64,000 bases of DNA, taken from Uloborus plumipes (Eukaryota; Arthropoda; Arachnida; Araneae; Uloboridae). Positions 1 to 41,200 of the stretch are shown here, in pieces. Where the stretch lies: assembly GCA_038373865.1 (NCBI GenBank), contig JAXGGA010000022.1:62001-126000 (forward strand), read 5' to 3'. A program made the position numbers and the translations under genes. Position 1 is the first letter of the stretch. Each line of letters starts with the position of its first letter. The notes under the pieces were generated by a model. That model was not told where the DNA came from. It worked only from the letters and a program-made list of their open reading frames with translations, and did not search any database.

Positions 1-367
1 CATTGAAAAGAGATAGGATTGAAAAACTATATACATGTCCTCATACAAAAAAAAAAGTTCAGTGTCCTGTTATTAATATGAAATAAATGTACATGACGGT
101 CAAAAATCACAGATAACAATAGAATATTTTTCCATAATAACACAAAATAAATGTCAGTTGTCTAATGCTTAATGATGACCTATTAAATTCCAATTCTCAA
201 AATTTTCTTGTTCTCCATTATATGGTTTTCTCTTTCAATTGTCATTTAAGAATTTATAGGGCTCTCAAATTATGAATGGTGTCTAATGCCCAATAGATTT
301 AGTACCCTTTTGAGGTACAATATATATCTGAACAACCAAAATAAGTTAAAATAATAAACATTCTATA

Positions 368-28639
<28,272 letters not shown>

Positions 28640-28746
28640 CATTTCTCACTGAAACACAAATTTTTAACATCAACACTTCATTATTACAATAAAAATTCAA
28701 TTATAATATATACTATTAGCAAACCTAGAAATAGCTTTAGTTATTC

Positions 28747-29688
28747 AAATCAGAAGGACAAATGACTATTTCAACGGACTACAAAAGCGAAAAAAGAAGC
28801 CCACTATTGTGCCTAAAGCTATAAGATTCAAAGAGCTTTCAGAGAAACCTGTTAAAATAAAGAAAAAATCTACAAAAACTATCAAGATGAGTAAGTTCGA
28901 GAAAACAAAAGTAAAAAGTGAAGATAACCTTTCCCAGCCTTCTACAAGCCATGTAGGATCATGGGTTTCAGTAAACTATCAGAGTGAATGTGGAAAAACT
29001 CAAAAAGAATTCAGGGGGCAAATAATTACCCAAGACCCTAAAAGTCCAGAATGTTATAGCATTACATTTTTCAGGCAATGTGAAGGTGACAGTCAACGTT
29101 ACATTTTCCTGGACGAAGATGATGTTGAATGGGTTTAGTTGGGACAGATTTTAGATATATTTCCTGTTCCAGACTATAATGGAAGATTTTTAAAATTTGC
29201 TTGAATGTTCTCTCACAAAAAACTACTGCCCATTCCATAATTGATTAGTCATTTTGTGCAATTTTTTGTGTATAACCTAGAATTTGTTTTCTTTGTAACC
29301 TGGAATTTTTTTGTTTTTGTAACCTACAATTTGTCTTAATACTCATAAAAATTAGTATTAATGCTATCTCATTATTTATATTAGACCTACATTCAACATA
29401 AGTTTGGAGAAAATTAAGTAGGGTAGTTGTTAAAAACCAGGCTTTACTCTCTAACCATTACTATACCCAAATTCCCCCGTCCATGGGGTAATTTAGGTAT
29501 AGTGAAACTTAATTAGCCATTAATATAGAAATGCATCGATTAACTTGAAATTTGTGAAAAACTGTTCTAGAAAGCCACAATGCTAAGATGAAACAAAAAA
29601 AAAGAAAAATACATAAATATAATTTTTTTTACAGGACTGGAAAGCTTAAAGTAGGTCATTTTTATACCCAAATTACCCCGACCCACCC
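28747..29688 (+). mobile_element. Truncated copy of the GGGTGGGTCGGGG transposon
   Basis: Matches 35935-36869 along its length, from AATCAGAAGGACAAATGA to the right end ACCCCGACCCACCC followed by TA. The left 400 bases, including the left inverted end, are missing. It lies about 100 bp upstream of the PTEN coding start, so it is close to the gene's 5' region. Confidence 0.85.
28809..29138 (+). pseudogene. Transposase C-terminal fragment, copy 1
   Basis: A 109-codon frame with a basic linker ([14 protein letters not shown]), a Ser-rich stretch ([10 protein letters not shown]) and a [12 protein letters not shown] ... YSITFFRQCEG ... DEDDVEWV block. It is very similar to 35992-36387 but stops at TAG just after DVEWV, where copy 2 continues. 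The block resembles the C-terminal module that follows the catalytic domain in some pogo/Tigger-like transposon proteins. No catalytic domain is present. Confidence 0.6.
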
Positions 29689-31169
29689 TACTTTTCTTTT
29701 CAAGATATTTAGAAGTACTAGCTTTAATATGAAAATTGACAAGTTTTTGAGAGTTTGGACAATGAGGCTTTTGATGCTATAAGATGCTTTAAAGTGTCAA
29801 AAACCGTCAAAAATCAAAAACCTGCCACCCCTGGGTACAAGAGGGATAAATGATGAAATTATCAAATGCATTAGAAACCCAAACGTTTTGAAGTTTCTCT
29901 TGCAGCAGGAATCAAAGCAGTGATAAAAATTTGCTCTTAAAAAGTCGGCGAGGGAGAGCTACAGAATCTTTTCTCTTGCCCTTCATTAGCAAAGATTGGC
30001 TAACTGTTTTCATAACTACAATTTCAAAAAGTTTGATGAAAAGAACCCTCAGAAAAAAATCCCTCTCAATAACATTATCTGGGTATCTATGAGGTTTTTA
30101 GTTTTAAATTTGAAAAAAAGTTCTGAGCATCCCTGAACCTCTTCTCCCTTACTATTACCTAAAATACTCTAGAAAGCACCTGTAAGATTATAAATTCAAA
30201 AAAATTCTTAAGCTATGCCTTCAATTGCCCTCTCCTTTAACATAGTGTCAAAGATAATTTAAAACTGCATTTTTAAAGCTATGCTTTTGAAAAATTTCTA
30301 GGGGAGAACCCTCAACCACTGATTTCCAATATTCTAGATGAAAATTACATCTTTAAAGTTGCAGTTTTAAAAAATAAACAGGGCAGTCCCCTAAACTTCT
30401 TCTATCCCTAACATTATCAAACACTGTCTAAATGTATTTTTAAGACTATATTTTTGAGTAAATTAGGGCCGTAGCCAGGGGTAGGCCAGGGGACATGCTG
30501 CCAGCCCTGGGAAATGTTTTGCCTCTGCTAACCAAATATTGAAAAAAAAAAAAAAAAACCTTCACTATATTAAAATGAAATGCGTGAGAGTTTTTTTTTT
30601 TTTTTTTTTCTCTGTCTCTTTTAATCTCTGACAAAAATAATTAAATTAGCTTCAGCTTAAATAAAAAAAATAGCGTCGGGAAAAAGAAAAAAGTACAAGC
30701 GCTGACGAAATATGCTTTAAATGCAAAGAAGTTAAAAAACTTTCAGCCAGTGAACGAAATTTAAAATGTTGTATTCTACTGAATATAGTTACACTTTAGT
30801 AGTTCTACGTTTGAATGTAAAAAACGACAGGAAACCAAAATTTTACCTTGTGATTCAAGAGGCAAGAGATATTTAACATTTTTATTAATAATAAAAACAA
30901 TAAAAGAAGAACATAGCTGAGAAAAGGGGACGGGAGAAGGGTCCCCGAACCTTGGCCCTTGATTTTATATCAAAGGCAGCCTAAAGTGTATTTTTTAAAC
31001 TTTATTTTCATTGAATTCTTAGGAGATTTCCCGAACTCCATACCTTTCCCATTGTCATCAAAGAAGGCCTACAATTACATATTTAAGACTTCATTTTTGA
31101 AAAGTTTCCAGGAAAGCACATCTACCCAAATTTCTCCATCATGAGGGGGCGTAGAAAATTTCATCATAA

Positions 31170-31735
31170 ATTTCCCCTCCTAATAGCTTTTGAATGAACA
31201 TTCCGATTTGAACAAACTTTTTTTTGTTGGAAAGATCTCGGCGAGTACAGCTCATTCTCATATTAAATTTTTCAATTTGAACAATTTTTGACTCAAGTTT
31301 GAACCGTTCAAACAACCTGTCCCGCAATACCAACTTTTTAGTGAACAGTGTGATTTGAACAAACTTTTTTTTGTTGGAAAGATCTTATCAAGGATACTTC
31401 ATTCCCATATTTACATTTCCGATTTGAACAATTTTTTGTTCAACATTGAACCGCTCAAGCAAGCTGTCACCCCTAATAGCTTAAATTGAGAAACAAATTT
31501 TTTCTTTGTTCGAAGGATCTCAACCAGGATACTTCATTTCCGTATTTAAATTTTCAATTTTAACATTTTTTTCGTTCAACATTGAACCATTCAAGCAACC
31601 TTTCCCCACCTAATAACTTTTAAGTGAACTGTCCGAATTGAATAAACATTTTTTTTGTTCGAAAGATCTCGGAGAGTTTTATTCCCATATTTCGCTTTTT
31701 GATTTGAACCATTTTTCTTTCAATGTTGAACCGTT
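31170..31735. repeat. Four-copy tandem repeat of about 145 bp
   Basis: Units start near 31170, 31320, 31467 and 31606. Each holds CCTAATAGCTTTT or a variant, TTGAACAAACTTTTTTTTGTT, GAAAGATCTC, ATTCCCATATTT and CATTGAACCGTTCA. The copies are clearly diverged, so the array is old. It lies inside the degenerate repeat field. Confidence 0.82.
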
Positions 31736-31991
31736 CAGAAAAAAAAACTTAACATTAGCGCCTAGGGGGAAATTTAAGTTTAGTGTTGATCCTGAATTTA
31801 AAGTCGGATTTCGTTCAAACTAACTGTGTAAGAAAATGGTTTTGATAAATAATGTATGTAAAGTACCTTACTGAATAATCTTCTGTGAGGACTCTAATTC
31901 TGACTCCGACTCCACAAACATGGCAGAGCTACAGGCTAAGAAAAAAATGACCGACTCTGCAGACGATTTTTTGTTTATCTATGTTTTATTT

Positions 31992-32143
31992 GGTAGCTTT
32001 TCGAAATGAGGGACATTTGGCGATTGGCTTCAAAGTTCGCCCAAATTTTCGGTGCCAAACACTTGAGAGAGGCAGGGAGCGGGGTTGCAATCAAAATTAT
32101 TTATCGCCGAAGTCGCCAATGTCCCTCATTTCGAAAAGCTACC
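31992..32143. mobile_element. 152-bp hAT MITE
   Basis: Near-perfect 30-bp inverted ends starting GGTAGCTTTTCGAAATGAGG are flanked by a perfect 8-bp duplication TTTTATTT (31984-31991, 32144-32151). Nothing is coded. The interior has TTGGCGA words like those in the 7126 and 20775 repeats. Confidence 0.9.
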
Positions 32144-33659
32144 TTTTATTTAATAATTTATTTATTTTTATTTTATTTTATTTTATTTTTTTTTTACTTT
32201 TTTTGTAACAAATTTTTTTTGTTCAGGAGAGCATTTTATTCTTTATTCATATTTAACAACTGGCAACGGATTAAAAATGAAATTCGAGACATTTATTGAC
32301 GGACAAGTTTTCTTTTTCTTTCTTTGATAAAATGTGTTTTGATGTTTTTTGTACTTTTATTTATTTTTTTGAAAACGATTGAGGAATTTTTCTACGGAAG
32401 AACTATAACCGTTACATTTTTTAAAGGTGCGACAAAACTTTATTCATTTAATCACTTTTTATATGTCTATTTTGTCTGATGAGAGGGGAGAATTTTGCTT
32501 TTAGAAATCAGCTTTAAGTGCTAAAAATGTATATATGACATAATTTTCAGTCTCAGATAATCAAGAGAATATTGATCAGATGCTAAAATGCCGATGTCGA
32601 TGTAAGGGAAAGTAGGCTCGTTTAGTTCTCAACAGAACTTCTTGTTAAGACTTCAATTTCTAAAGTTTCCAGGAAAGAGCCTTCAAACTCATTGATAACA
32701 TAATCAAAGATCATTTAGAACTGGCTTTCTGGAATTTCATTCCAAAAAATTACCGAAGAGGACTCCTACAGCTCTTCTCCCATCAACCTTACCGAAAATT
32801 GTCCAAAAACTATGTTTTAAAAGATAACTTCAAACTTTTTTATGGGGAAATGTATCCCCCTCCCCTTTGCCACAATCATTAAATTTAGTTTAAAGGAATT
32901 TAATTCCGAAAAATTCTGGGGGAGAGCCCCTAAAAACTCTCATCTTCTAACGTCGCTGAAAGTCAACTAAAATTACGTTAGTGCATCCTCAATTCCTAAA
33001 CATTGCCAGTCCGTCAACTACGTTTTTTGAGCTGCAATTTTGTAAAATTTTTTGTGGGAGAACCCCTGAAACTTTACCTTCCTAACATAGGCATATTCTC
33101 AAAGTGTATGAATACTTTTAAAATTTCAATTTCAAAAAATGGCCAAGAGTAGCAAGAAATGTGCTTTTTCGAAATGCATTCTTAAGACTACAATTTCGGA
33201 AAATTCTCAGTTGAAAGCTCCTTAACAAATCGGAGGGAAGTGATGCCCTTCTAAAGAGTTCTAGTTTAAATATTAATAGGGAGTACCCTGGAATCTCTAA
33301 TCCTTTGAACAAAAATCCTTTAAAATGCATTTTTAAGTTCATGACTATAAATTGAAAAAAATTCCGGGGGACCTCCTTTTTTTAAATGAAAAATATACCT
33401 AAAATTACATTCATATTACTAACACTTACGCTTGGTAATACTTCGCCAATGGACCGAAAGACAAAATCGACTTTCTTTCTCTCTGAATTTAACATGAGTT
33501 TGAAAAAGTTAAAGGGCCCCAATTTCATACCAAAATATATACACCTCTCTAGTGTTTTTTGCCCTTATGACAGCCATGAAGCTAGACTACTTTTACGAAA
33601 AGGATCCAAGAAATTTGAGCAGTAATCGCACCCCTGCCATAAAATTTTAATTACAATTT

Positions 33660-34800
33660 CTAATCAGTTTAAATCGGTACAATTCCTATCAGTTCATACA
33701 ATTTCTAATCAGTTTTAAATTAAAGGGCAGCCAATTCCATAGGCTCATTAAATCATTTGTATTTGCAACAGCCCTGCTCACAAGGTCAAAATATACATAA
33801 CACAGAGCAACTGTTGGATCATCAAATGACCAAATTGACATGAAAATTGATATTTTCAAACAAAAATAAAAACTATAATCCACATAAATTTTGTCAATGT
33901 CAATGTAATGAATTGTGTCAATATTATGAATGTACACACATATCGCTTATAATTAAATAAACTGCGATCTTTTCATGGTTGATTTTTAAATTTTATCATT
34001 AAAACAAAATATAGAAATGAAATGCAATTCGAACCTTTTCCCTGGAAGATTTATGTGAGGAACTTTTTCTTGTATCGGTCACACTCGTCAACAATACAAA
34101 GTTGCAGAAAGCTTCCAATAAAACAAAATGCAGCTTCCAGATGTGACAAGGAAAATCAAATATCCAGTGTTCCAACATTGTCGAAAATTTCTACATTTGT
34201 TTTTTCTTGAATTGTAATGTTTCATCAATTCTCACACTGATGATACAAAATCAACAATGAATAGTCTGTACAGATTATGAAGATACTTAAATCATCATAA
34301 TTCACGAAACAAACTCATTTCGAATTTATATAAAAACAAAATTAGTTTCAAACTTCAGTGTCAAGAGTGAAAAAGCTAGTCAAATGAAGGCAGAAATATG
34401 CGAGTATTCTGACATGTTCTTGAGTATTAATAGCACTCATTTCTAAAGCTAAGTTCACACACTCATGCTAAATGTTAATAGTGCATCACTTTCAGGACGT
34501 AACGTTCCATTTTTAATCCATTGCAAAACACTCATAACGTTCATTAATTGCTGATCACTTTATAGCTAATTTCATTCCGCAAATGAACGATAAGTTACTC
34601 TTTATATGAATATGCGACTTTTAAAAGAGAAAAATGTTTGAATTCTCTAAAATTTTACCGTGTTATTTGTTTATACTTGCTCAATTTAAACAAGAGCACA
34701 CACTTGATAGTACCTGGTTGGGTTTACATCGTACTCGCTAATCAAGGGGTGTTATAAAAAATACGTAAATTAACAGAAAATAAGCGCAGCAGAGACCAAT
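33660..34800. other. Spacer upstream of TTC5, nothing recognised
   Basis: AT-rich sequence without a supported gene or paired transposon end. It contains short partial direct repeats (CAATTTCTAATCAGTTT near 33655 and 33690). An untranslated PTEN exon could lie here but none can be identified from sequence alone. Confidence 0.5.
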
Positions 34801-35253
34801 GTGAACATTGATGCACGAGGATTCGTGTGTTAAATGCTCTGATTGGTTGATTAGTCTTTACCCCTTCTTGTAGAGGATTCGGACGATCTGATATCTAGAG
34901 CTTTTTTTTTTTTATCTAGGACGGAATCTAAAACTTTAAAGCCTTTTTGGTTCTTCAATTATTTTTATGTTGAAATTCCTTATCATTTCGGTTTTTAATA
35001 AAGTATTTAAATACAAATAAATGATTTTTACAACATTAGACATTTCTTACATTAGCGCTCCAATATAATCTTGTGGTGAAATTCTGAACTAATAAGAATT
35101 CCTTTTGCACGACCGCACGACTATGTAAACGCCTTCATTGGAAAACCAGCAGTAGAAAACGGTAAAAACTAAACACAAAACTGAACTGAACTCTTGAAGT
35201 ACAGAGAAGCTAAGTGCTGAAAATGCCTAATACCGTGACAGTTTAATTAAAAA
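34800..35253 (+). promoter_or_regulatory. Candidate promoter and 5' UTR region of TTC5
   Basis: This is the last stretch before the TTC5 start, less AT-rich than its surroundings and free of recognised transposon ends. It has inverted CCAAT boxes (ATTGG) at 34842-34846 and 35137-35141. A short upstream reading frame (ATG at 35223, stop at 35244-35246, seven codons) lies just ahead of the TTC5 ATG. If PTEN has an upstream untranslated exon, this region could also drive it in the other direction; that is speculation. The transcription start is not visible. Confidence 0.4.
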
Positions 35254-35265
35254 ATGTCTCTTAGG
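35254..35265 (+). CDS. TTC5: TTC5 coding exon 1 (12 nt)
   Basis: ATG TCT CTT AGG followed by the strong donor GTAAGT gives MSLR in phase 0. This joins directly to exon 2, which is open from its first base. No other upstream ATG with a donor of the right phase was noticed nearby. RNA evidence would be needed to fix the start. Confidence 0.7.
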
Positions 35266-38200
35266 GTAAGTAATGTGTCTGAAGCATTAGAGCTATTATT
35301 TTTGCATGCTTTGTTTTTAATCTGTTCAAATTATACGATCTAAGTTCGAGTTATTAATCAAAACAATCATTTAGACATCAGATTGTCAATTTTACGTGGG
35401 TGCAGTGCCTGATGTAAGGAATGAATAGTTTAGGCCAGGAGCAAAAATAATTGACGAAGCCTTATATTTGAAGCGTTCTACCTGCACTTTGCTGAAATTT
35501 ATATGAATAATAAGCATTCTGAAATGGCTAGGGTGGGTCGGGGTAATTTGGGTAATCGGGGGAATTTGGGTATAAATTACATTTTACTGAATAAAATAAA
35601 AAAATAATCATTTCAGATACCTACAAAAATTCACAGTTATAAACATCCTCCATACCTATGTGAATATGCTGAAAAAATGTTTCCAACACTTTTATTGAAA
35701 TTGATAAAAAATAAATTAAACTTTTTGAAGATGGCAGTGTAATGCGAACCAACTACTTCCAAATAATGTTGCGAATGAACATGTGACTCTATGTTTTTCA
35801 AATTCAGTTATGTATACATTACATATGTCTACTCTAATTTGTCATTAAATTGAAAAATTCATCACTATTAGTTTTCATGTAATTAATGATTTAAAAACAC
35901 GGGGTAATTTGGGTATACCGTTCATTTACCAATCAGAAGGACAAATGATTATTTTAACGGACTATAAAAGCGAAAAAAGAAGCGCACTATTATGCCTAAA
36001 GTTATAAGATTCAAAGAACTTTCAGAGAAACCTGTTAAAATAAAGAAAAAATCTACAAAAACTATCAAAATGAGTCAGTTCGAGAAAGCAAAAGTAAAAA
36101 GTGAAGATAACCTTTCCCAGCCTTCTACAAGCCATGTAGGATCATGGGTTTCAGTAAACTATCAGAGTGAATGTCGGAAAACTCAAAAAGAATTCAGGGG
36201 GCAAATAATTGCCCAAGACCCTATAAGTCCAGAATGTTATAGCTTTAAATTTTTAAGGCAATGTGAAGGTGACGGTCAACGTTACATTTTATCGGACGAG
36301 GATGATGTTGAATGGGTTAAGTTGGGACAGATTTCAGATACATTTCCTATTCTAGACTATAATGGAATATTTTTTAAATTTGCTTGAATGTTCTCTCACA
36401 AAAAACTACTGCCCATTCCATAATTGATTAGTCATTTTGTGCAATTTTTTGTATATAACCTAGAATTTGTTTTATTTGTAACCTGGAATATTTTTATTTG
36501 TAACCTACAATTTGTCTTAATACTCATAAAAATTAATATTTATACCATCTCATTATTTATATTATACCTACATTTGATATAAGTTTGAAAAAATTAAGTA
36601 TAGAGTAGTTGTTAAAAACCATTCTTTGCTCTAACCATTACTATACCCAAATTCCCCCATCCACGGGTAATTTAGGTATAGTGAAACTTAATTAGCCATT
36701 TATAAACAAATGCATATATTAACTTGAAATTTGTGAAAAACTATTCTAGAAAGTCACAATGCTAAGATGAAACAAGAAAAATAAAAATATATGTATATAA
36801 TTTTTTTTTTTACAGGACTGGAAAGCTCAAAGTAGGTCATTTTTATACCCAAATTACCCCGACCCACCCTAGCTAACTAAACTAATCAACCAAAAACGAT
36901 TCAAATCATGGATTATTTAAGTTCAATGCCTGATTACTGCATGGACTTTAAGTATCACCCTTCCTGTGCCCACAAAATTTTAGGAGTCCTCATTATTAAC
37001 AAAATCCTTTTTTCAACATATCTTATAATTAAGTGACTTTGAGCAAGAGCAGCTCTAGCTATTAAATGCTTTTATACACTTTTTTTATACTTTATTGCTG
37101 TTGGCTATAAAATATTATGACTAATTTATTATTCATTGCTGAATTCTGCAATATAATTAATTTTATTTGAAATTAGCACACAGTGGTTTTCATGTATATT
37201 ATTGCAATTGTTGGAAGGAGATCAATTTATACTATACTCTGTTTTGCATTGATCAAATTCTGTGCTGGATTAAGCCAAAATGATGCCAAAGTTACTGTTA
37301 AAATTTGGTGCCTCGCTAAGCATAAAAAGTAGTTGTTTAAAAAAAGAGATAAAAGAAAGTTGAAACAGGTCCACAGACCTGCAAGACTATGTATTAAAAT
37401 AACTTACTATTATTTTTTCAAATTTATTTTTTTAATGTAAGTGTTTGTATGACGGATTTTTTACACAACTTAGAAAATCGGCCAATTTATACCTACTGAA
37501 AATATGAAAATTTTGCATTATGGAACTGAAAATTTTGTATTATAGAACTGAAAGAAATTTGGAAAATACTTACATGGTTCACATTCCTTTTGATTAGTAG
37601 GTTGTCAATAAGATCTTTCTGCACTGTGGGAAATTAATTTCATACCTATGTGGGGTGGGTTTTAAAATGGCGTTTTGAATTTTTAAGTTTAAATGTTTAC
37701 AAATTGTTATCGTATTTGTTATGCAATTTGCACGCATGAATACCTTTTATCCTTGTGTTTGAAGGAAATAAATTTTTTACTTGTTTTTTTTTATTATTAT
37801 TAATAGGATGCAGTTCAAAAATTATATGATTTTCGAGATGAGTACTTTGTTCATCATATGCCTGAGCAAGCTGATGATAAAATCAAAGACCTGACCTTAG
37901 AGCTGGAAAAAACATTGAAATTGTTTGATAAAGGTATGTTCAATTTGATGATTAAATCAAGCAAAATATGTGTAGAATAAAATAATTCATGTAACTTTCT
38001 ATAATGTGAAATTAATTTTGCTGCCATGTTGTTTCACTATGAAAAATATACTTTTTTTCTGGAGGTACGAATTCAAGCTGAGGTGATAGAATTCCCAAAC
38101 TTTCTCAGATTTCATCTTTTGAAACTGGTCGGAAATAAAAACTCCAGCCCCCCCCCCCCTCCCCCTGTTTAATTCTTAAAACTTCATTAAAACTATGAAA

Positions 38201-41200
38201 ATCCATTGTATAATTTCTTATTATCTCATGCTACTTGGGCATCCTCTCCTCTTTTCTTACAACAAAAAATTTGGAATATTTTCTTGTATTTTTTGAAAAG
38301 ACAATGGAGAATTACCAAGTGAATAAGATGCTGGATTCGTTCGCTGATGGTTTCTATTGTAGAACCCTATGATGCCAAAGACCTGCCAAGGGGCCAAGAC
38401 TGTGGGTTGGGTCCAAAAGTTCAGGGTTTGATTGCTAGCAGTTGCGTTGAGTGCAGGGTACTGTTGACTCTCCCTTCCTTTCAATGCTGTGCTAAAATGG
38501 TGGAAGTCTTGGTGACATACTTTTAGCAGCTTGCCATAACTATAACTTTAAGCCAATTAAAATAGATTGGTAGGTATGGTATCACTGAAGTGCCAAGTAT
38601 ATATTTTTTTAAACTTTTTTAAAGAAGAATTAAATGTAGTTATCATGTTAATGAATCATTTCCATGATTGTGTTTTAGGTGTCAAAAGATTTCATTTTTG
38701 CTATTGTGATTTTTTTATAGGGTGTTCATTTCATAATTATGGATTTTGTTAATTGTTGACTTTATTCTTAATATGCTTTTGCAGGGGCGTAGAAACCTTG
38801 GGAGCTGGGACAGCTCAGGCTCCCCCTGAAATATATTTCAGACCGGCTCAGCTCCCCCGGAAAAATTCCTTTACTACTAACTACCTTTTGTAATACCTTT
38901 TTTACCGTGAAGCTGGTTTTAAAAATGTGATCGTTTTTCTAGGAAATTCACACAATAAGCAGCAAATAAAAGGGGGAGTCCGAGTGGCTTTTGTTCTCAA
39001 CATCCACAAAAATCATCTAAAAGCGCGTTTTTAAAGCTATAATTTAGGAAAATTGCCGAGAATGATTTTGCTACGCCAGTTCCTGCCTCTAATGTAACCA
39101 AAGGTAGCCTAAATTCACCTTTAAGACTTGTATTTCAAAAATTTTCTAACCTCTAAAGTTACCGAAAATCGTCGAAAGTCTTTTTTAAAAGGTATCATTT
39201 GGAAATTTCCCGGGATAAAAGTTTCAGACTTCCTATTTCTGGACAAATACTTCCAGTCCATATTAATAATGTAAAAGTGTGCTTGTCAAAGTGTTTTTAA
39301 CTTTATTTTATTCACAAAAAATGTTCATTTGAACATGAATGACTTTATGATTGAGCTTTAGTGTAAAGGGTGAAAACTTGTGTCTTGCCCCCCCCCCCCC
39401 CCCAAAGCGCCAAGCTCTGGCACTGCACCGGGCTCCACCTGTTTTTACCAAGTTCCTACGCCCCTGCCCTTTCGGTCCCATATTAAATTAGTTGTACAAT
39501 GTAGCTTAAATACAATGTTGTTCAGGAACAACACTGGGACTCAAATGTTAATTTTATTTTCAATTAATTTACCAATACCAAGCAGGGATGTAACATCAAT
39601 ATTGGTATTTTGACAATAGAGCTGCGAAATATGTTGAACATTTTGAAACTTCAATGTTTTTAAGGAATAAATGAGTACTTTTGTGCTAAAACATGAAATT
39701 AAAAATAACAACTTTTAATTGCACGAAACATGCCGGTTACTGCTTACACGTATTTTGGGGCAAAGGACTGAGTGTATGGAGGAAAGTACATCGGATGTAT
39801 TTTTATCCATAAGCTCACTTCTTTGCATTGAAAAGGCATTATTTGTACACCAACACACGTTTATGCAGTAACCTGCCTGTTTTGTGCAGTTGAAAGTTGT
39901 TGTTATTTTTAATTTTACATCACATTTTAGTTAAAATATAAATGCATTTATTGCTTTTCCCATCAATATATTAGGATTAATGTTATTTCCCATCAATGTT
40001 TTGTGTTCTATGTATTTTCCAATTTTGACTACTTATAACTAAACCCAAATTATCATTAAAAAACTGAAATCAAGCTTATACAGGAAAAAGTTATGATGAA
40101 AGCTACATCAACAATTGATGATTGAAATATCCATTACATTGGGACAAGTTTTCTATTATTAATTTTATATGCATGGTTTTGTACTATTAATATGCTCTTT
40201 AATTTTTTACAATGAGAATGAAATATATTATAAATTTTTAGTTGAGGTTTGTGACAGTGAGAAAAAAGAGCATGATCTACTAAAAGCAAGGGCACTCAAT
40301 GTTTTGCCAGACTTCAATTCTGAAACTGTAGAAATTCTGACAAAATTAGTCAAATTCCATCCAAAGAATGTAGAAGCTTGGAATGAATTAGGCACTTGCT
40401 TTTGGAAGAAAGGTGATATAAAGGCTGCCAAAAGCTGTTTTGAAAGCGCATTGAGGGAGGTAATGTATTGACACCATACTTGAACTTTTTGTTTGATTTT
40501 TCTTTGATTTGGTACATTTTTTTCAAGTAAAGATTGAATTCTCTTCAAAACAAAAATCTTTTTAACTCATACTTCTCCTTAAAAAACGGCTTCGAATATA
40601 TTTTAATGGTTTCTAATATTCTCAATTTTTGGTGCATCAAATTTGGTATTTTTTTTTATTTTATTCTGAAGGAAACCTTTTTTAACGGGAATTGAGAATG
40701 TTTCTTAATCTAAGTCAAATTGAAACTTCAAGCCAAAATGTGAAATAACTGCAGGTTAGCAAATAATAGTCAATTGTTACTTTTTTTTTTTCAGTTTATC
40801 CAATTGTAATGATTTACGTACAATATTTTCTAAAACTAAAAACAAAATGTTTTAAAATTTTTCTCTACACATTTTTGCAAATTTCTTTTCCTTTATTTCA
40901 AAATATATGTGCAAAAAGCCTTATTTTATAGCACCTTTCAAGAGTTTTTTCTAGGTACATGAAAAGTTCCTTTTCTCTCTTTTGCATGATTTGTGTTATT
41001 TATAAAATTATTTTTGTTTTTATAGGGAAAAAATGCTGAATCATTGCGCAATTTATCTATGGTCTTACGACAAATTGCAGATACTCCTGAAGAAAAGCTA
41101 CCTAATGTGCATCAAAGTTTAGAAAAAGCAAAAGAAGCTGTTAATCTCAATTTGCAGGATGGAAAATCCTGGTGTAAGTTTACTTGAAGTTTTATTGAGC

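Larger units (their letters stand above)
29700..33660. repeat. Degenerate repeat field between PTEN and TTC5
   Basis: Many diverged units of roughly 100 bp combine an AATTTC-AAAAAATTC phrase, a GGGGAGAACCCC phrase and CTTCTCCCCTAACATTATC (for example near 30040, 30160, 30310, 30400, 32640, 32890, 33050 and 33190). The same phrases fill the hAT at 38782-39466, so they probably come from that hAT family. G-rich edges occur at 30472 (GGCCGTAGCCAGGGG) and 33628 (CACCCCTGCC). Exact borders cannot be set by eye. Confidence 0.55.

Noticed and set aside
40228..40548. Minus-strand 106-codon frame
   Set aside because: Antisense to TTC5 exon 3; no recognisable protein.
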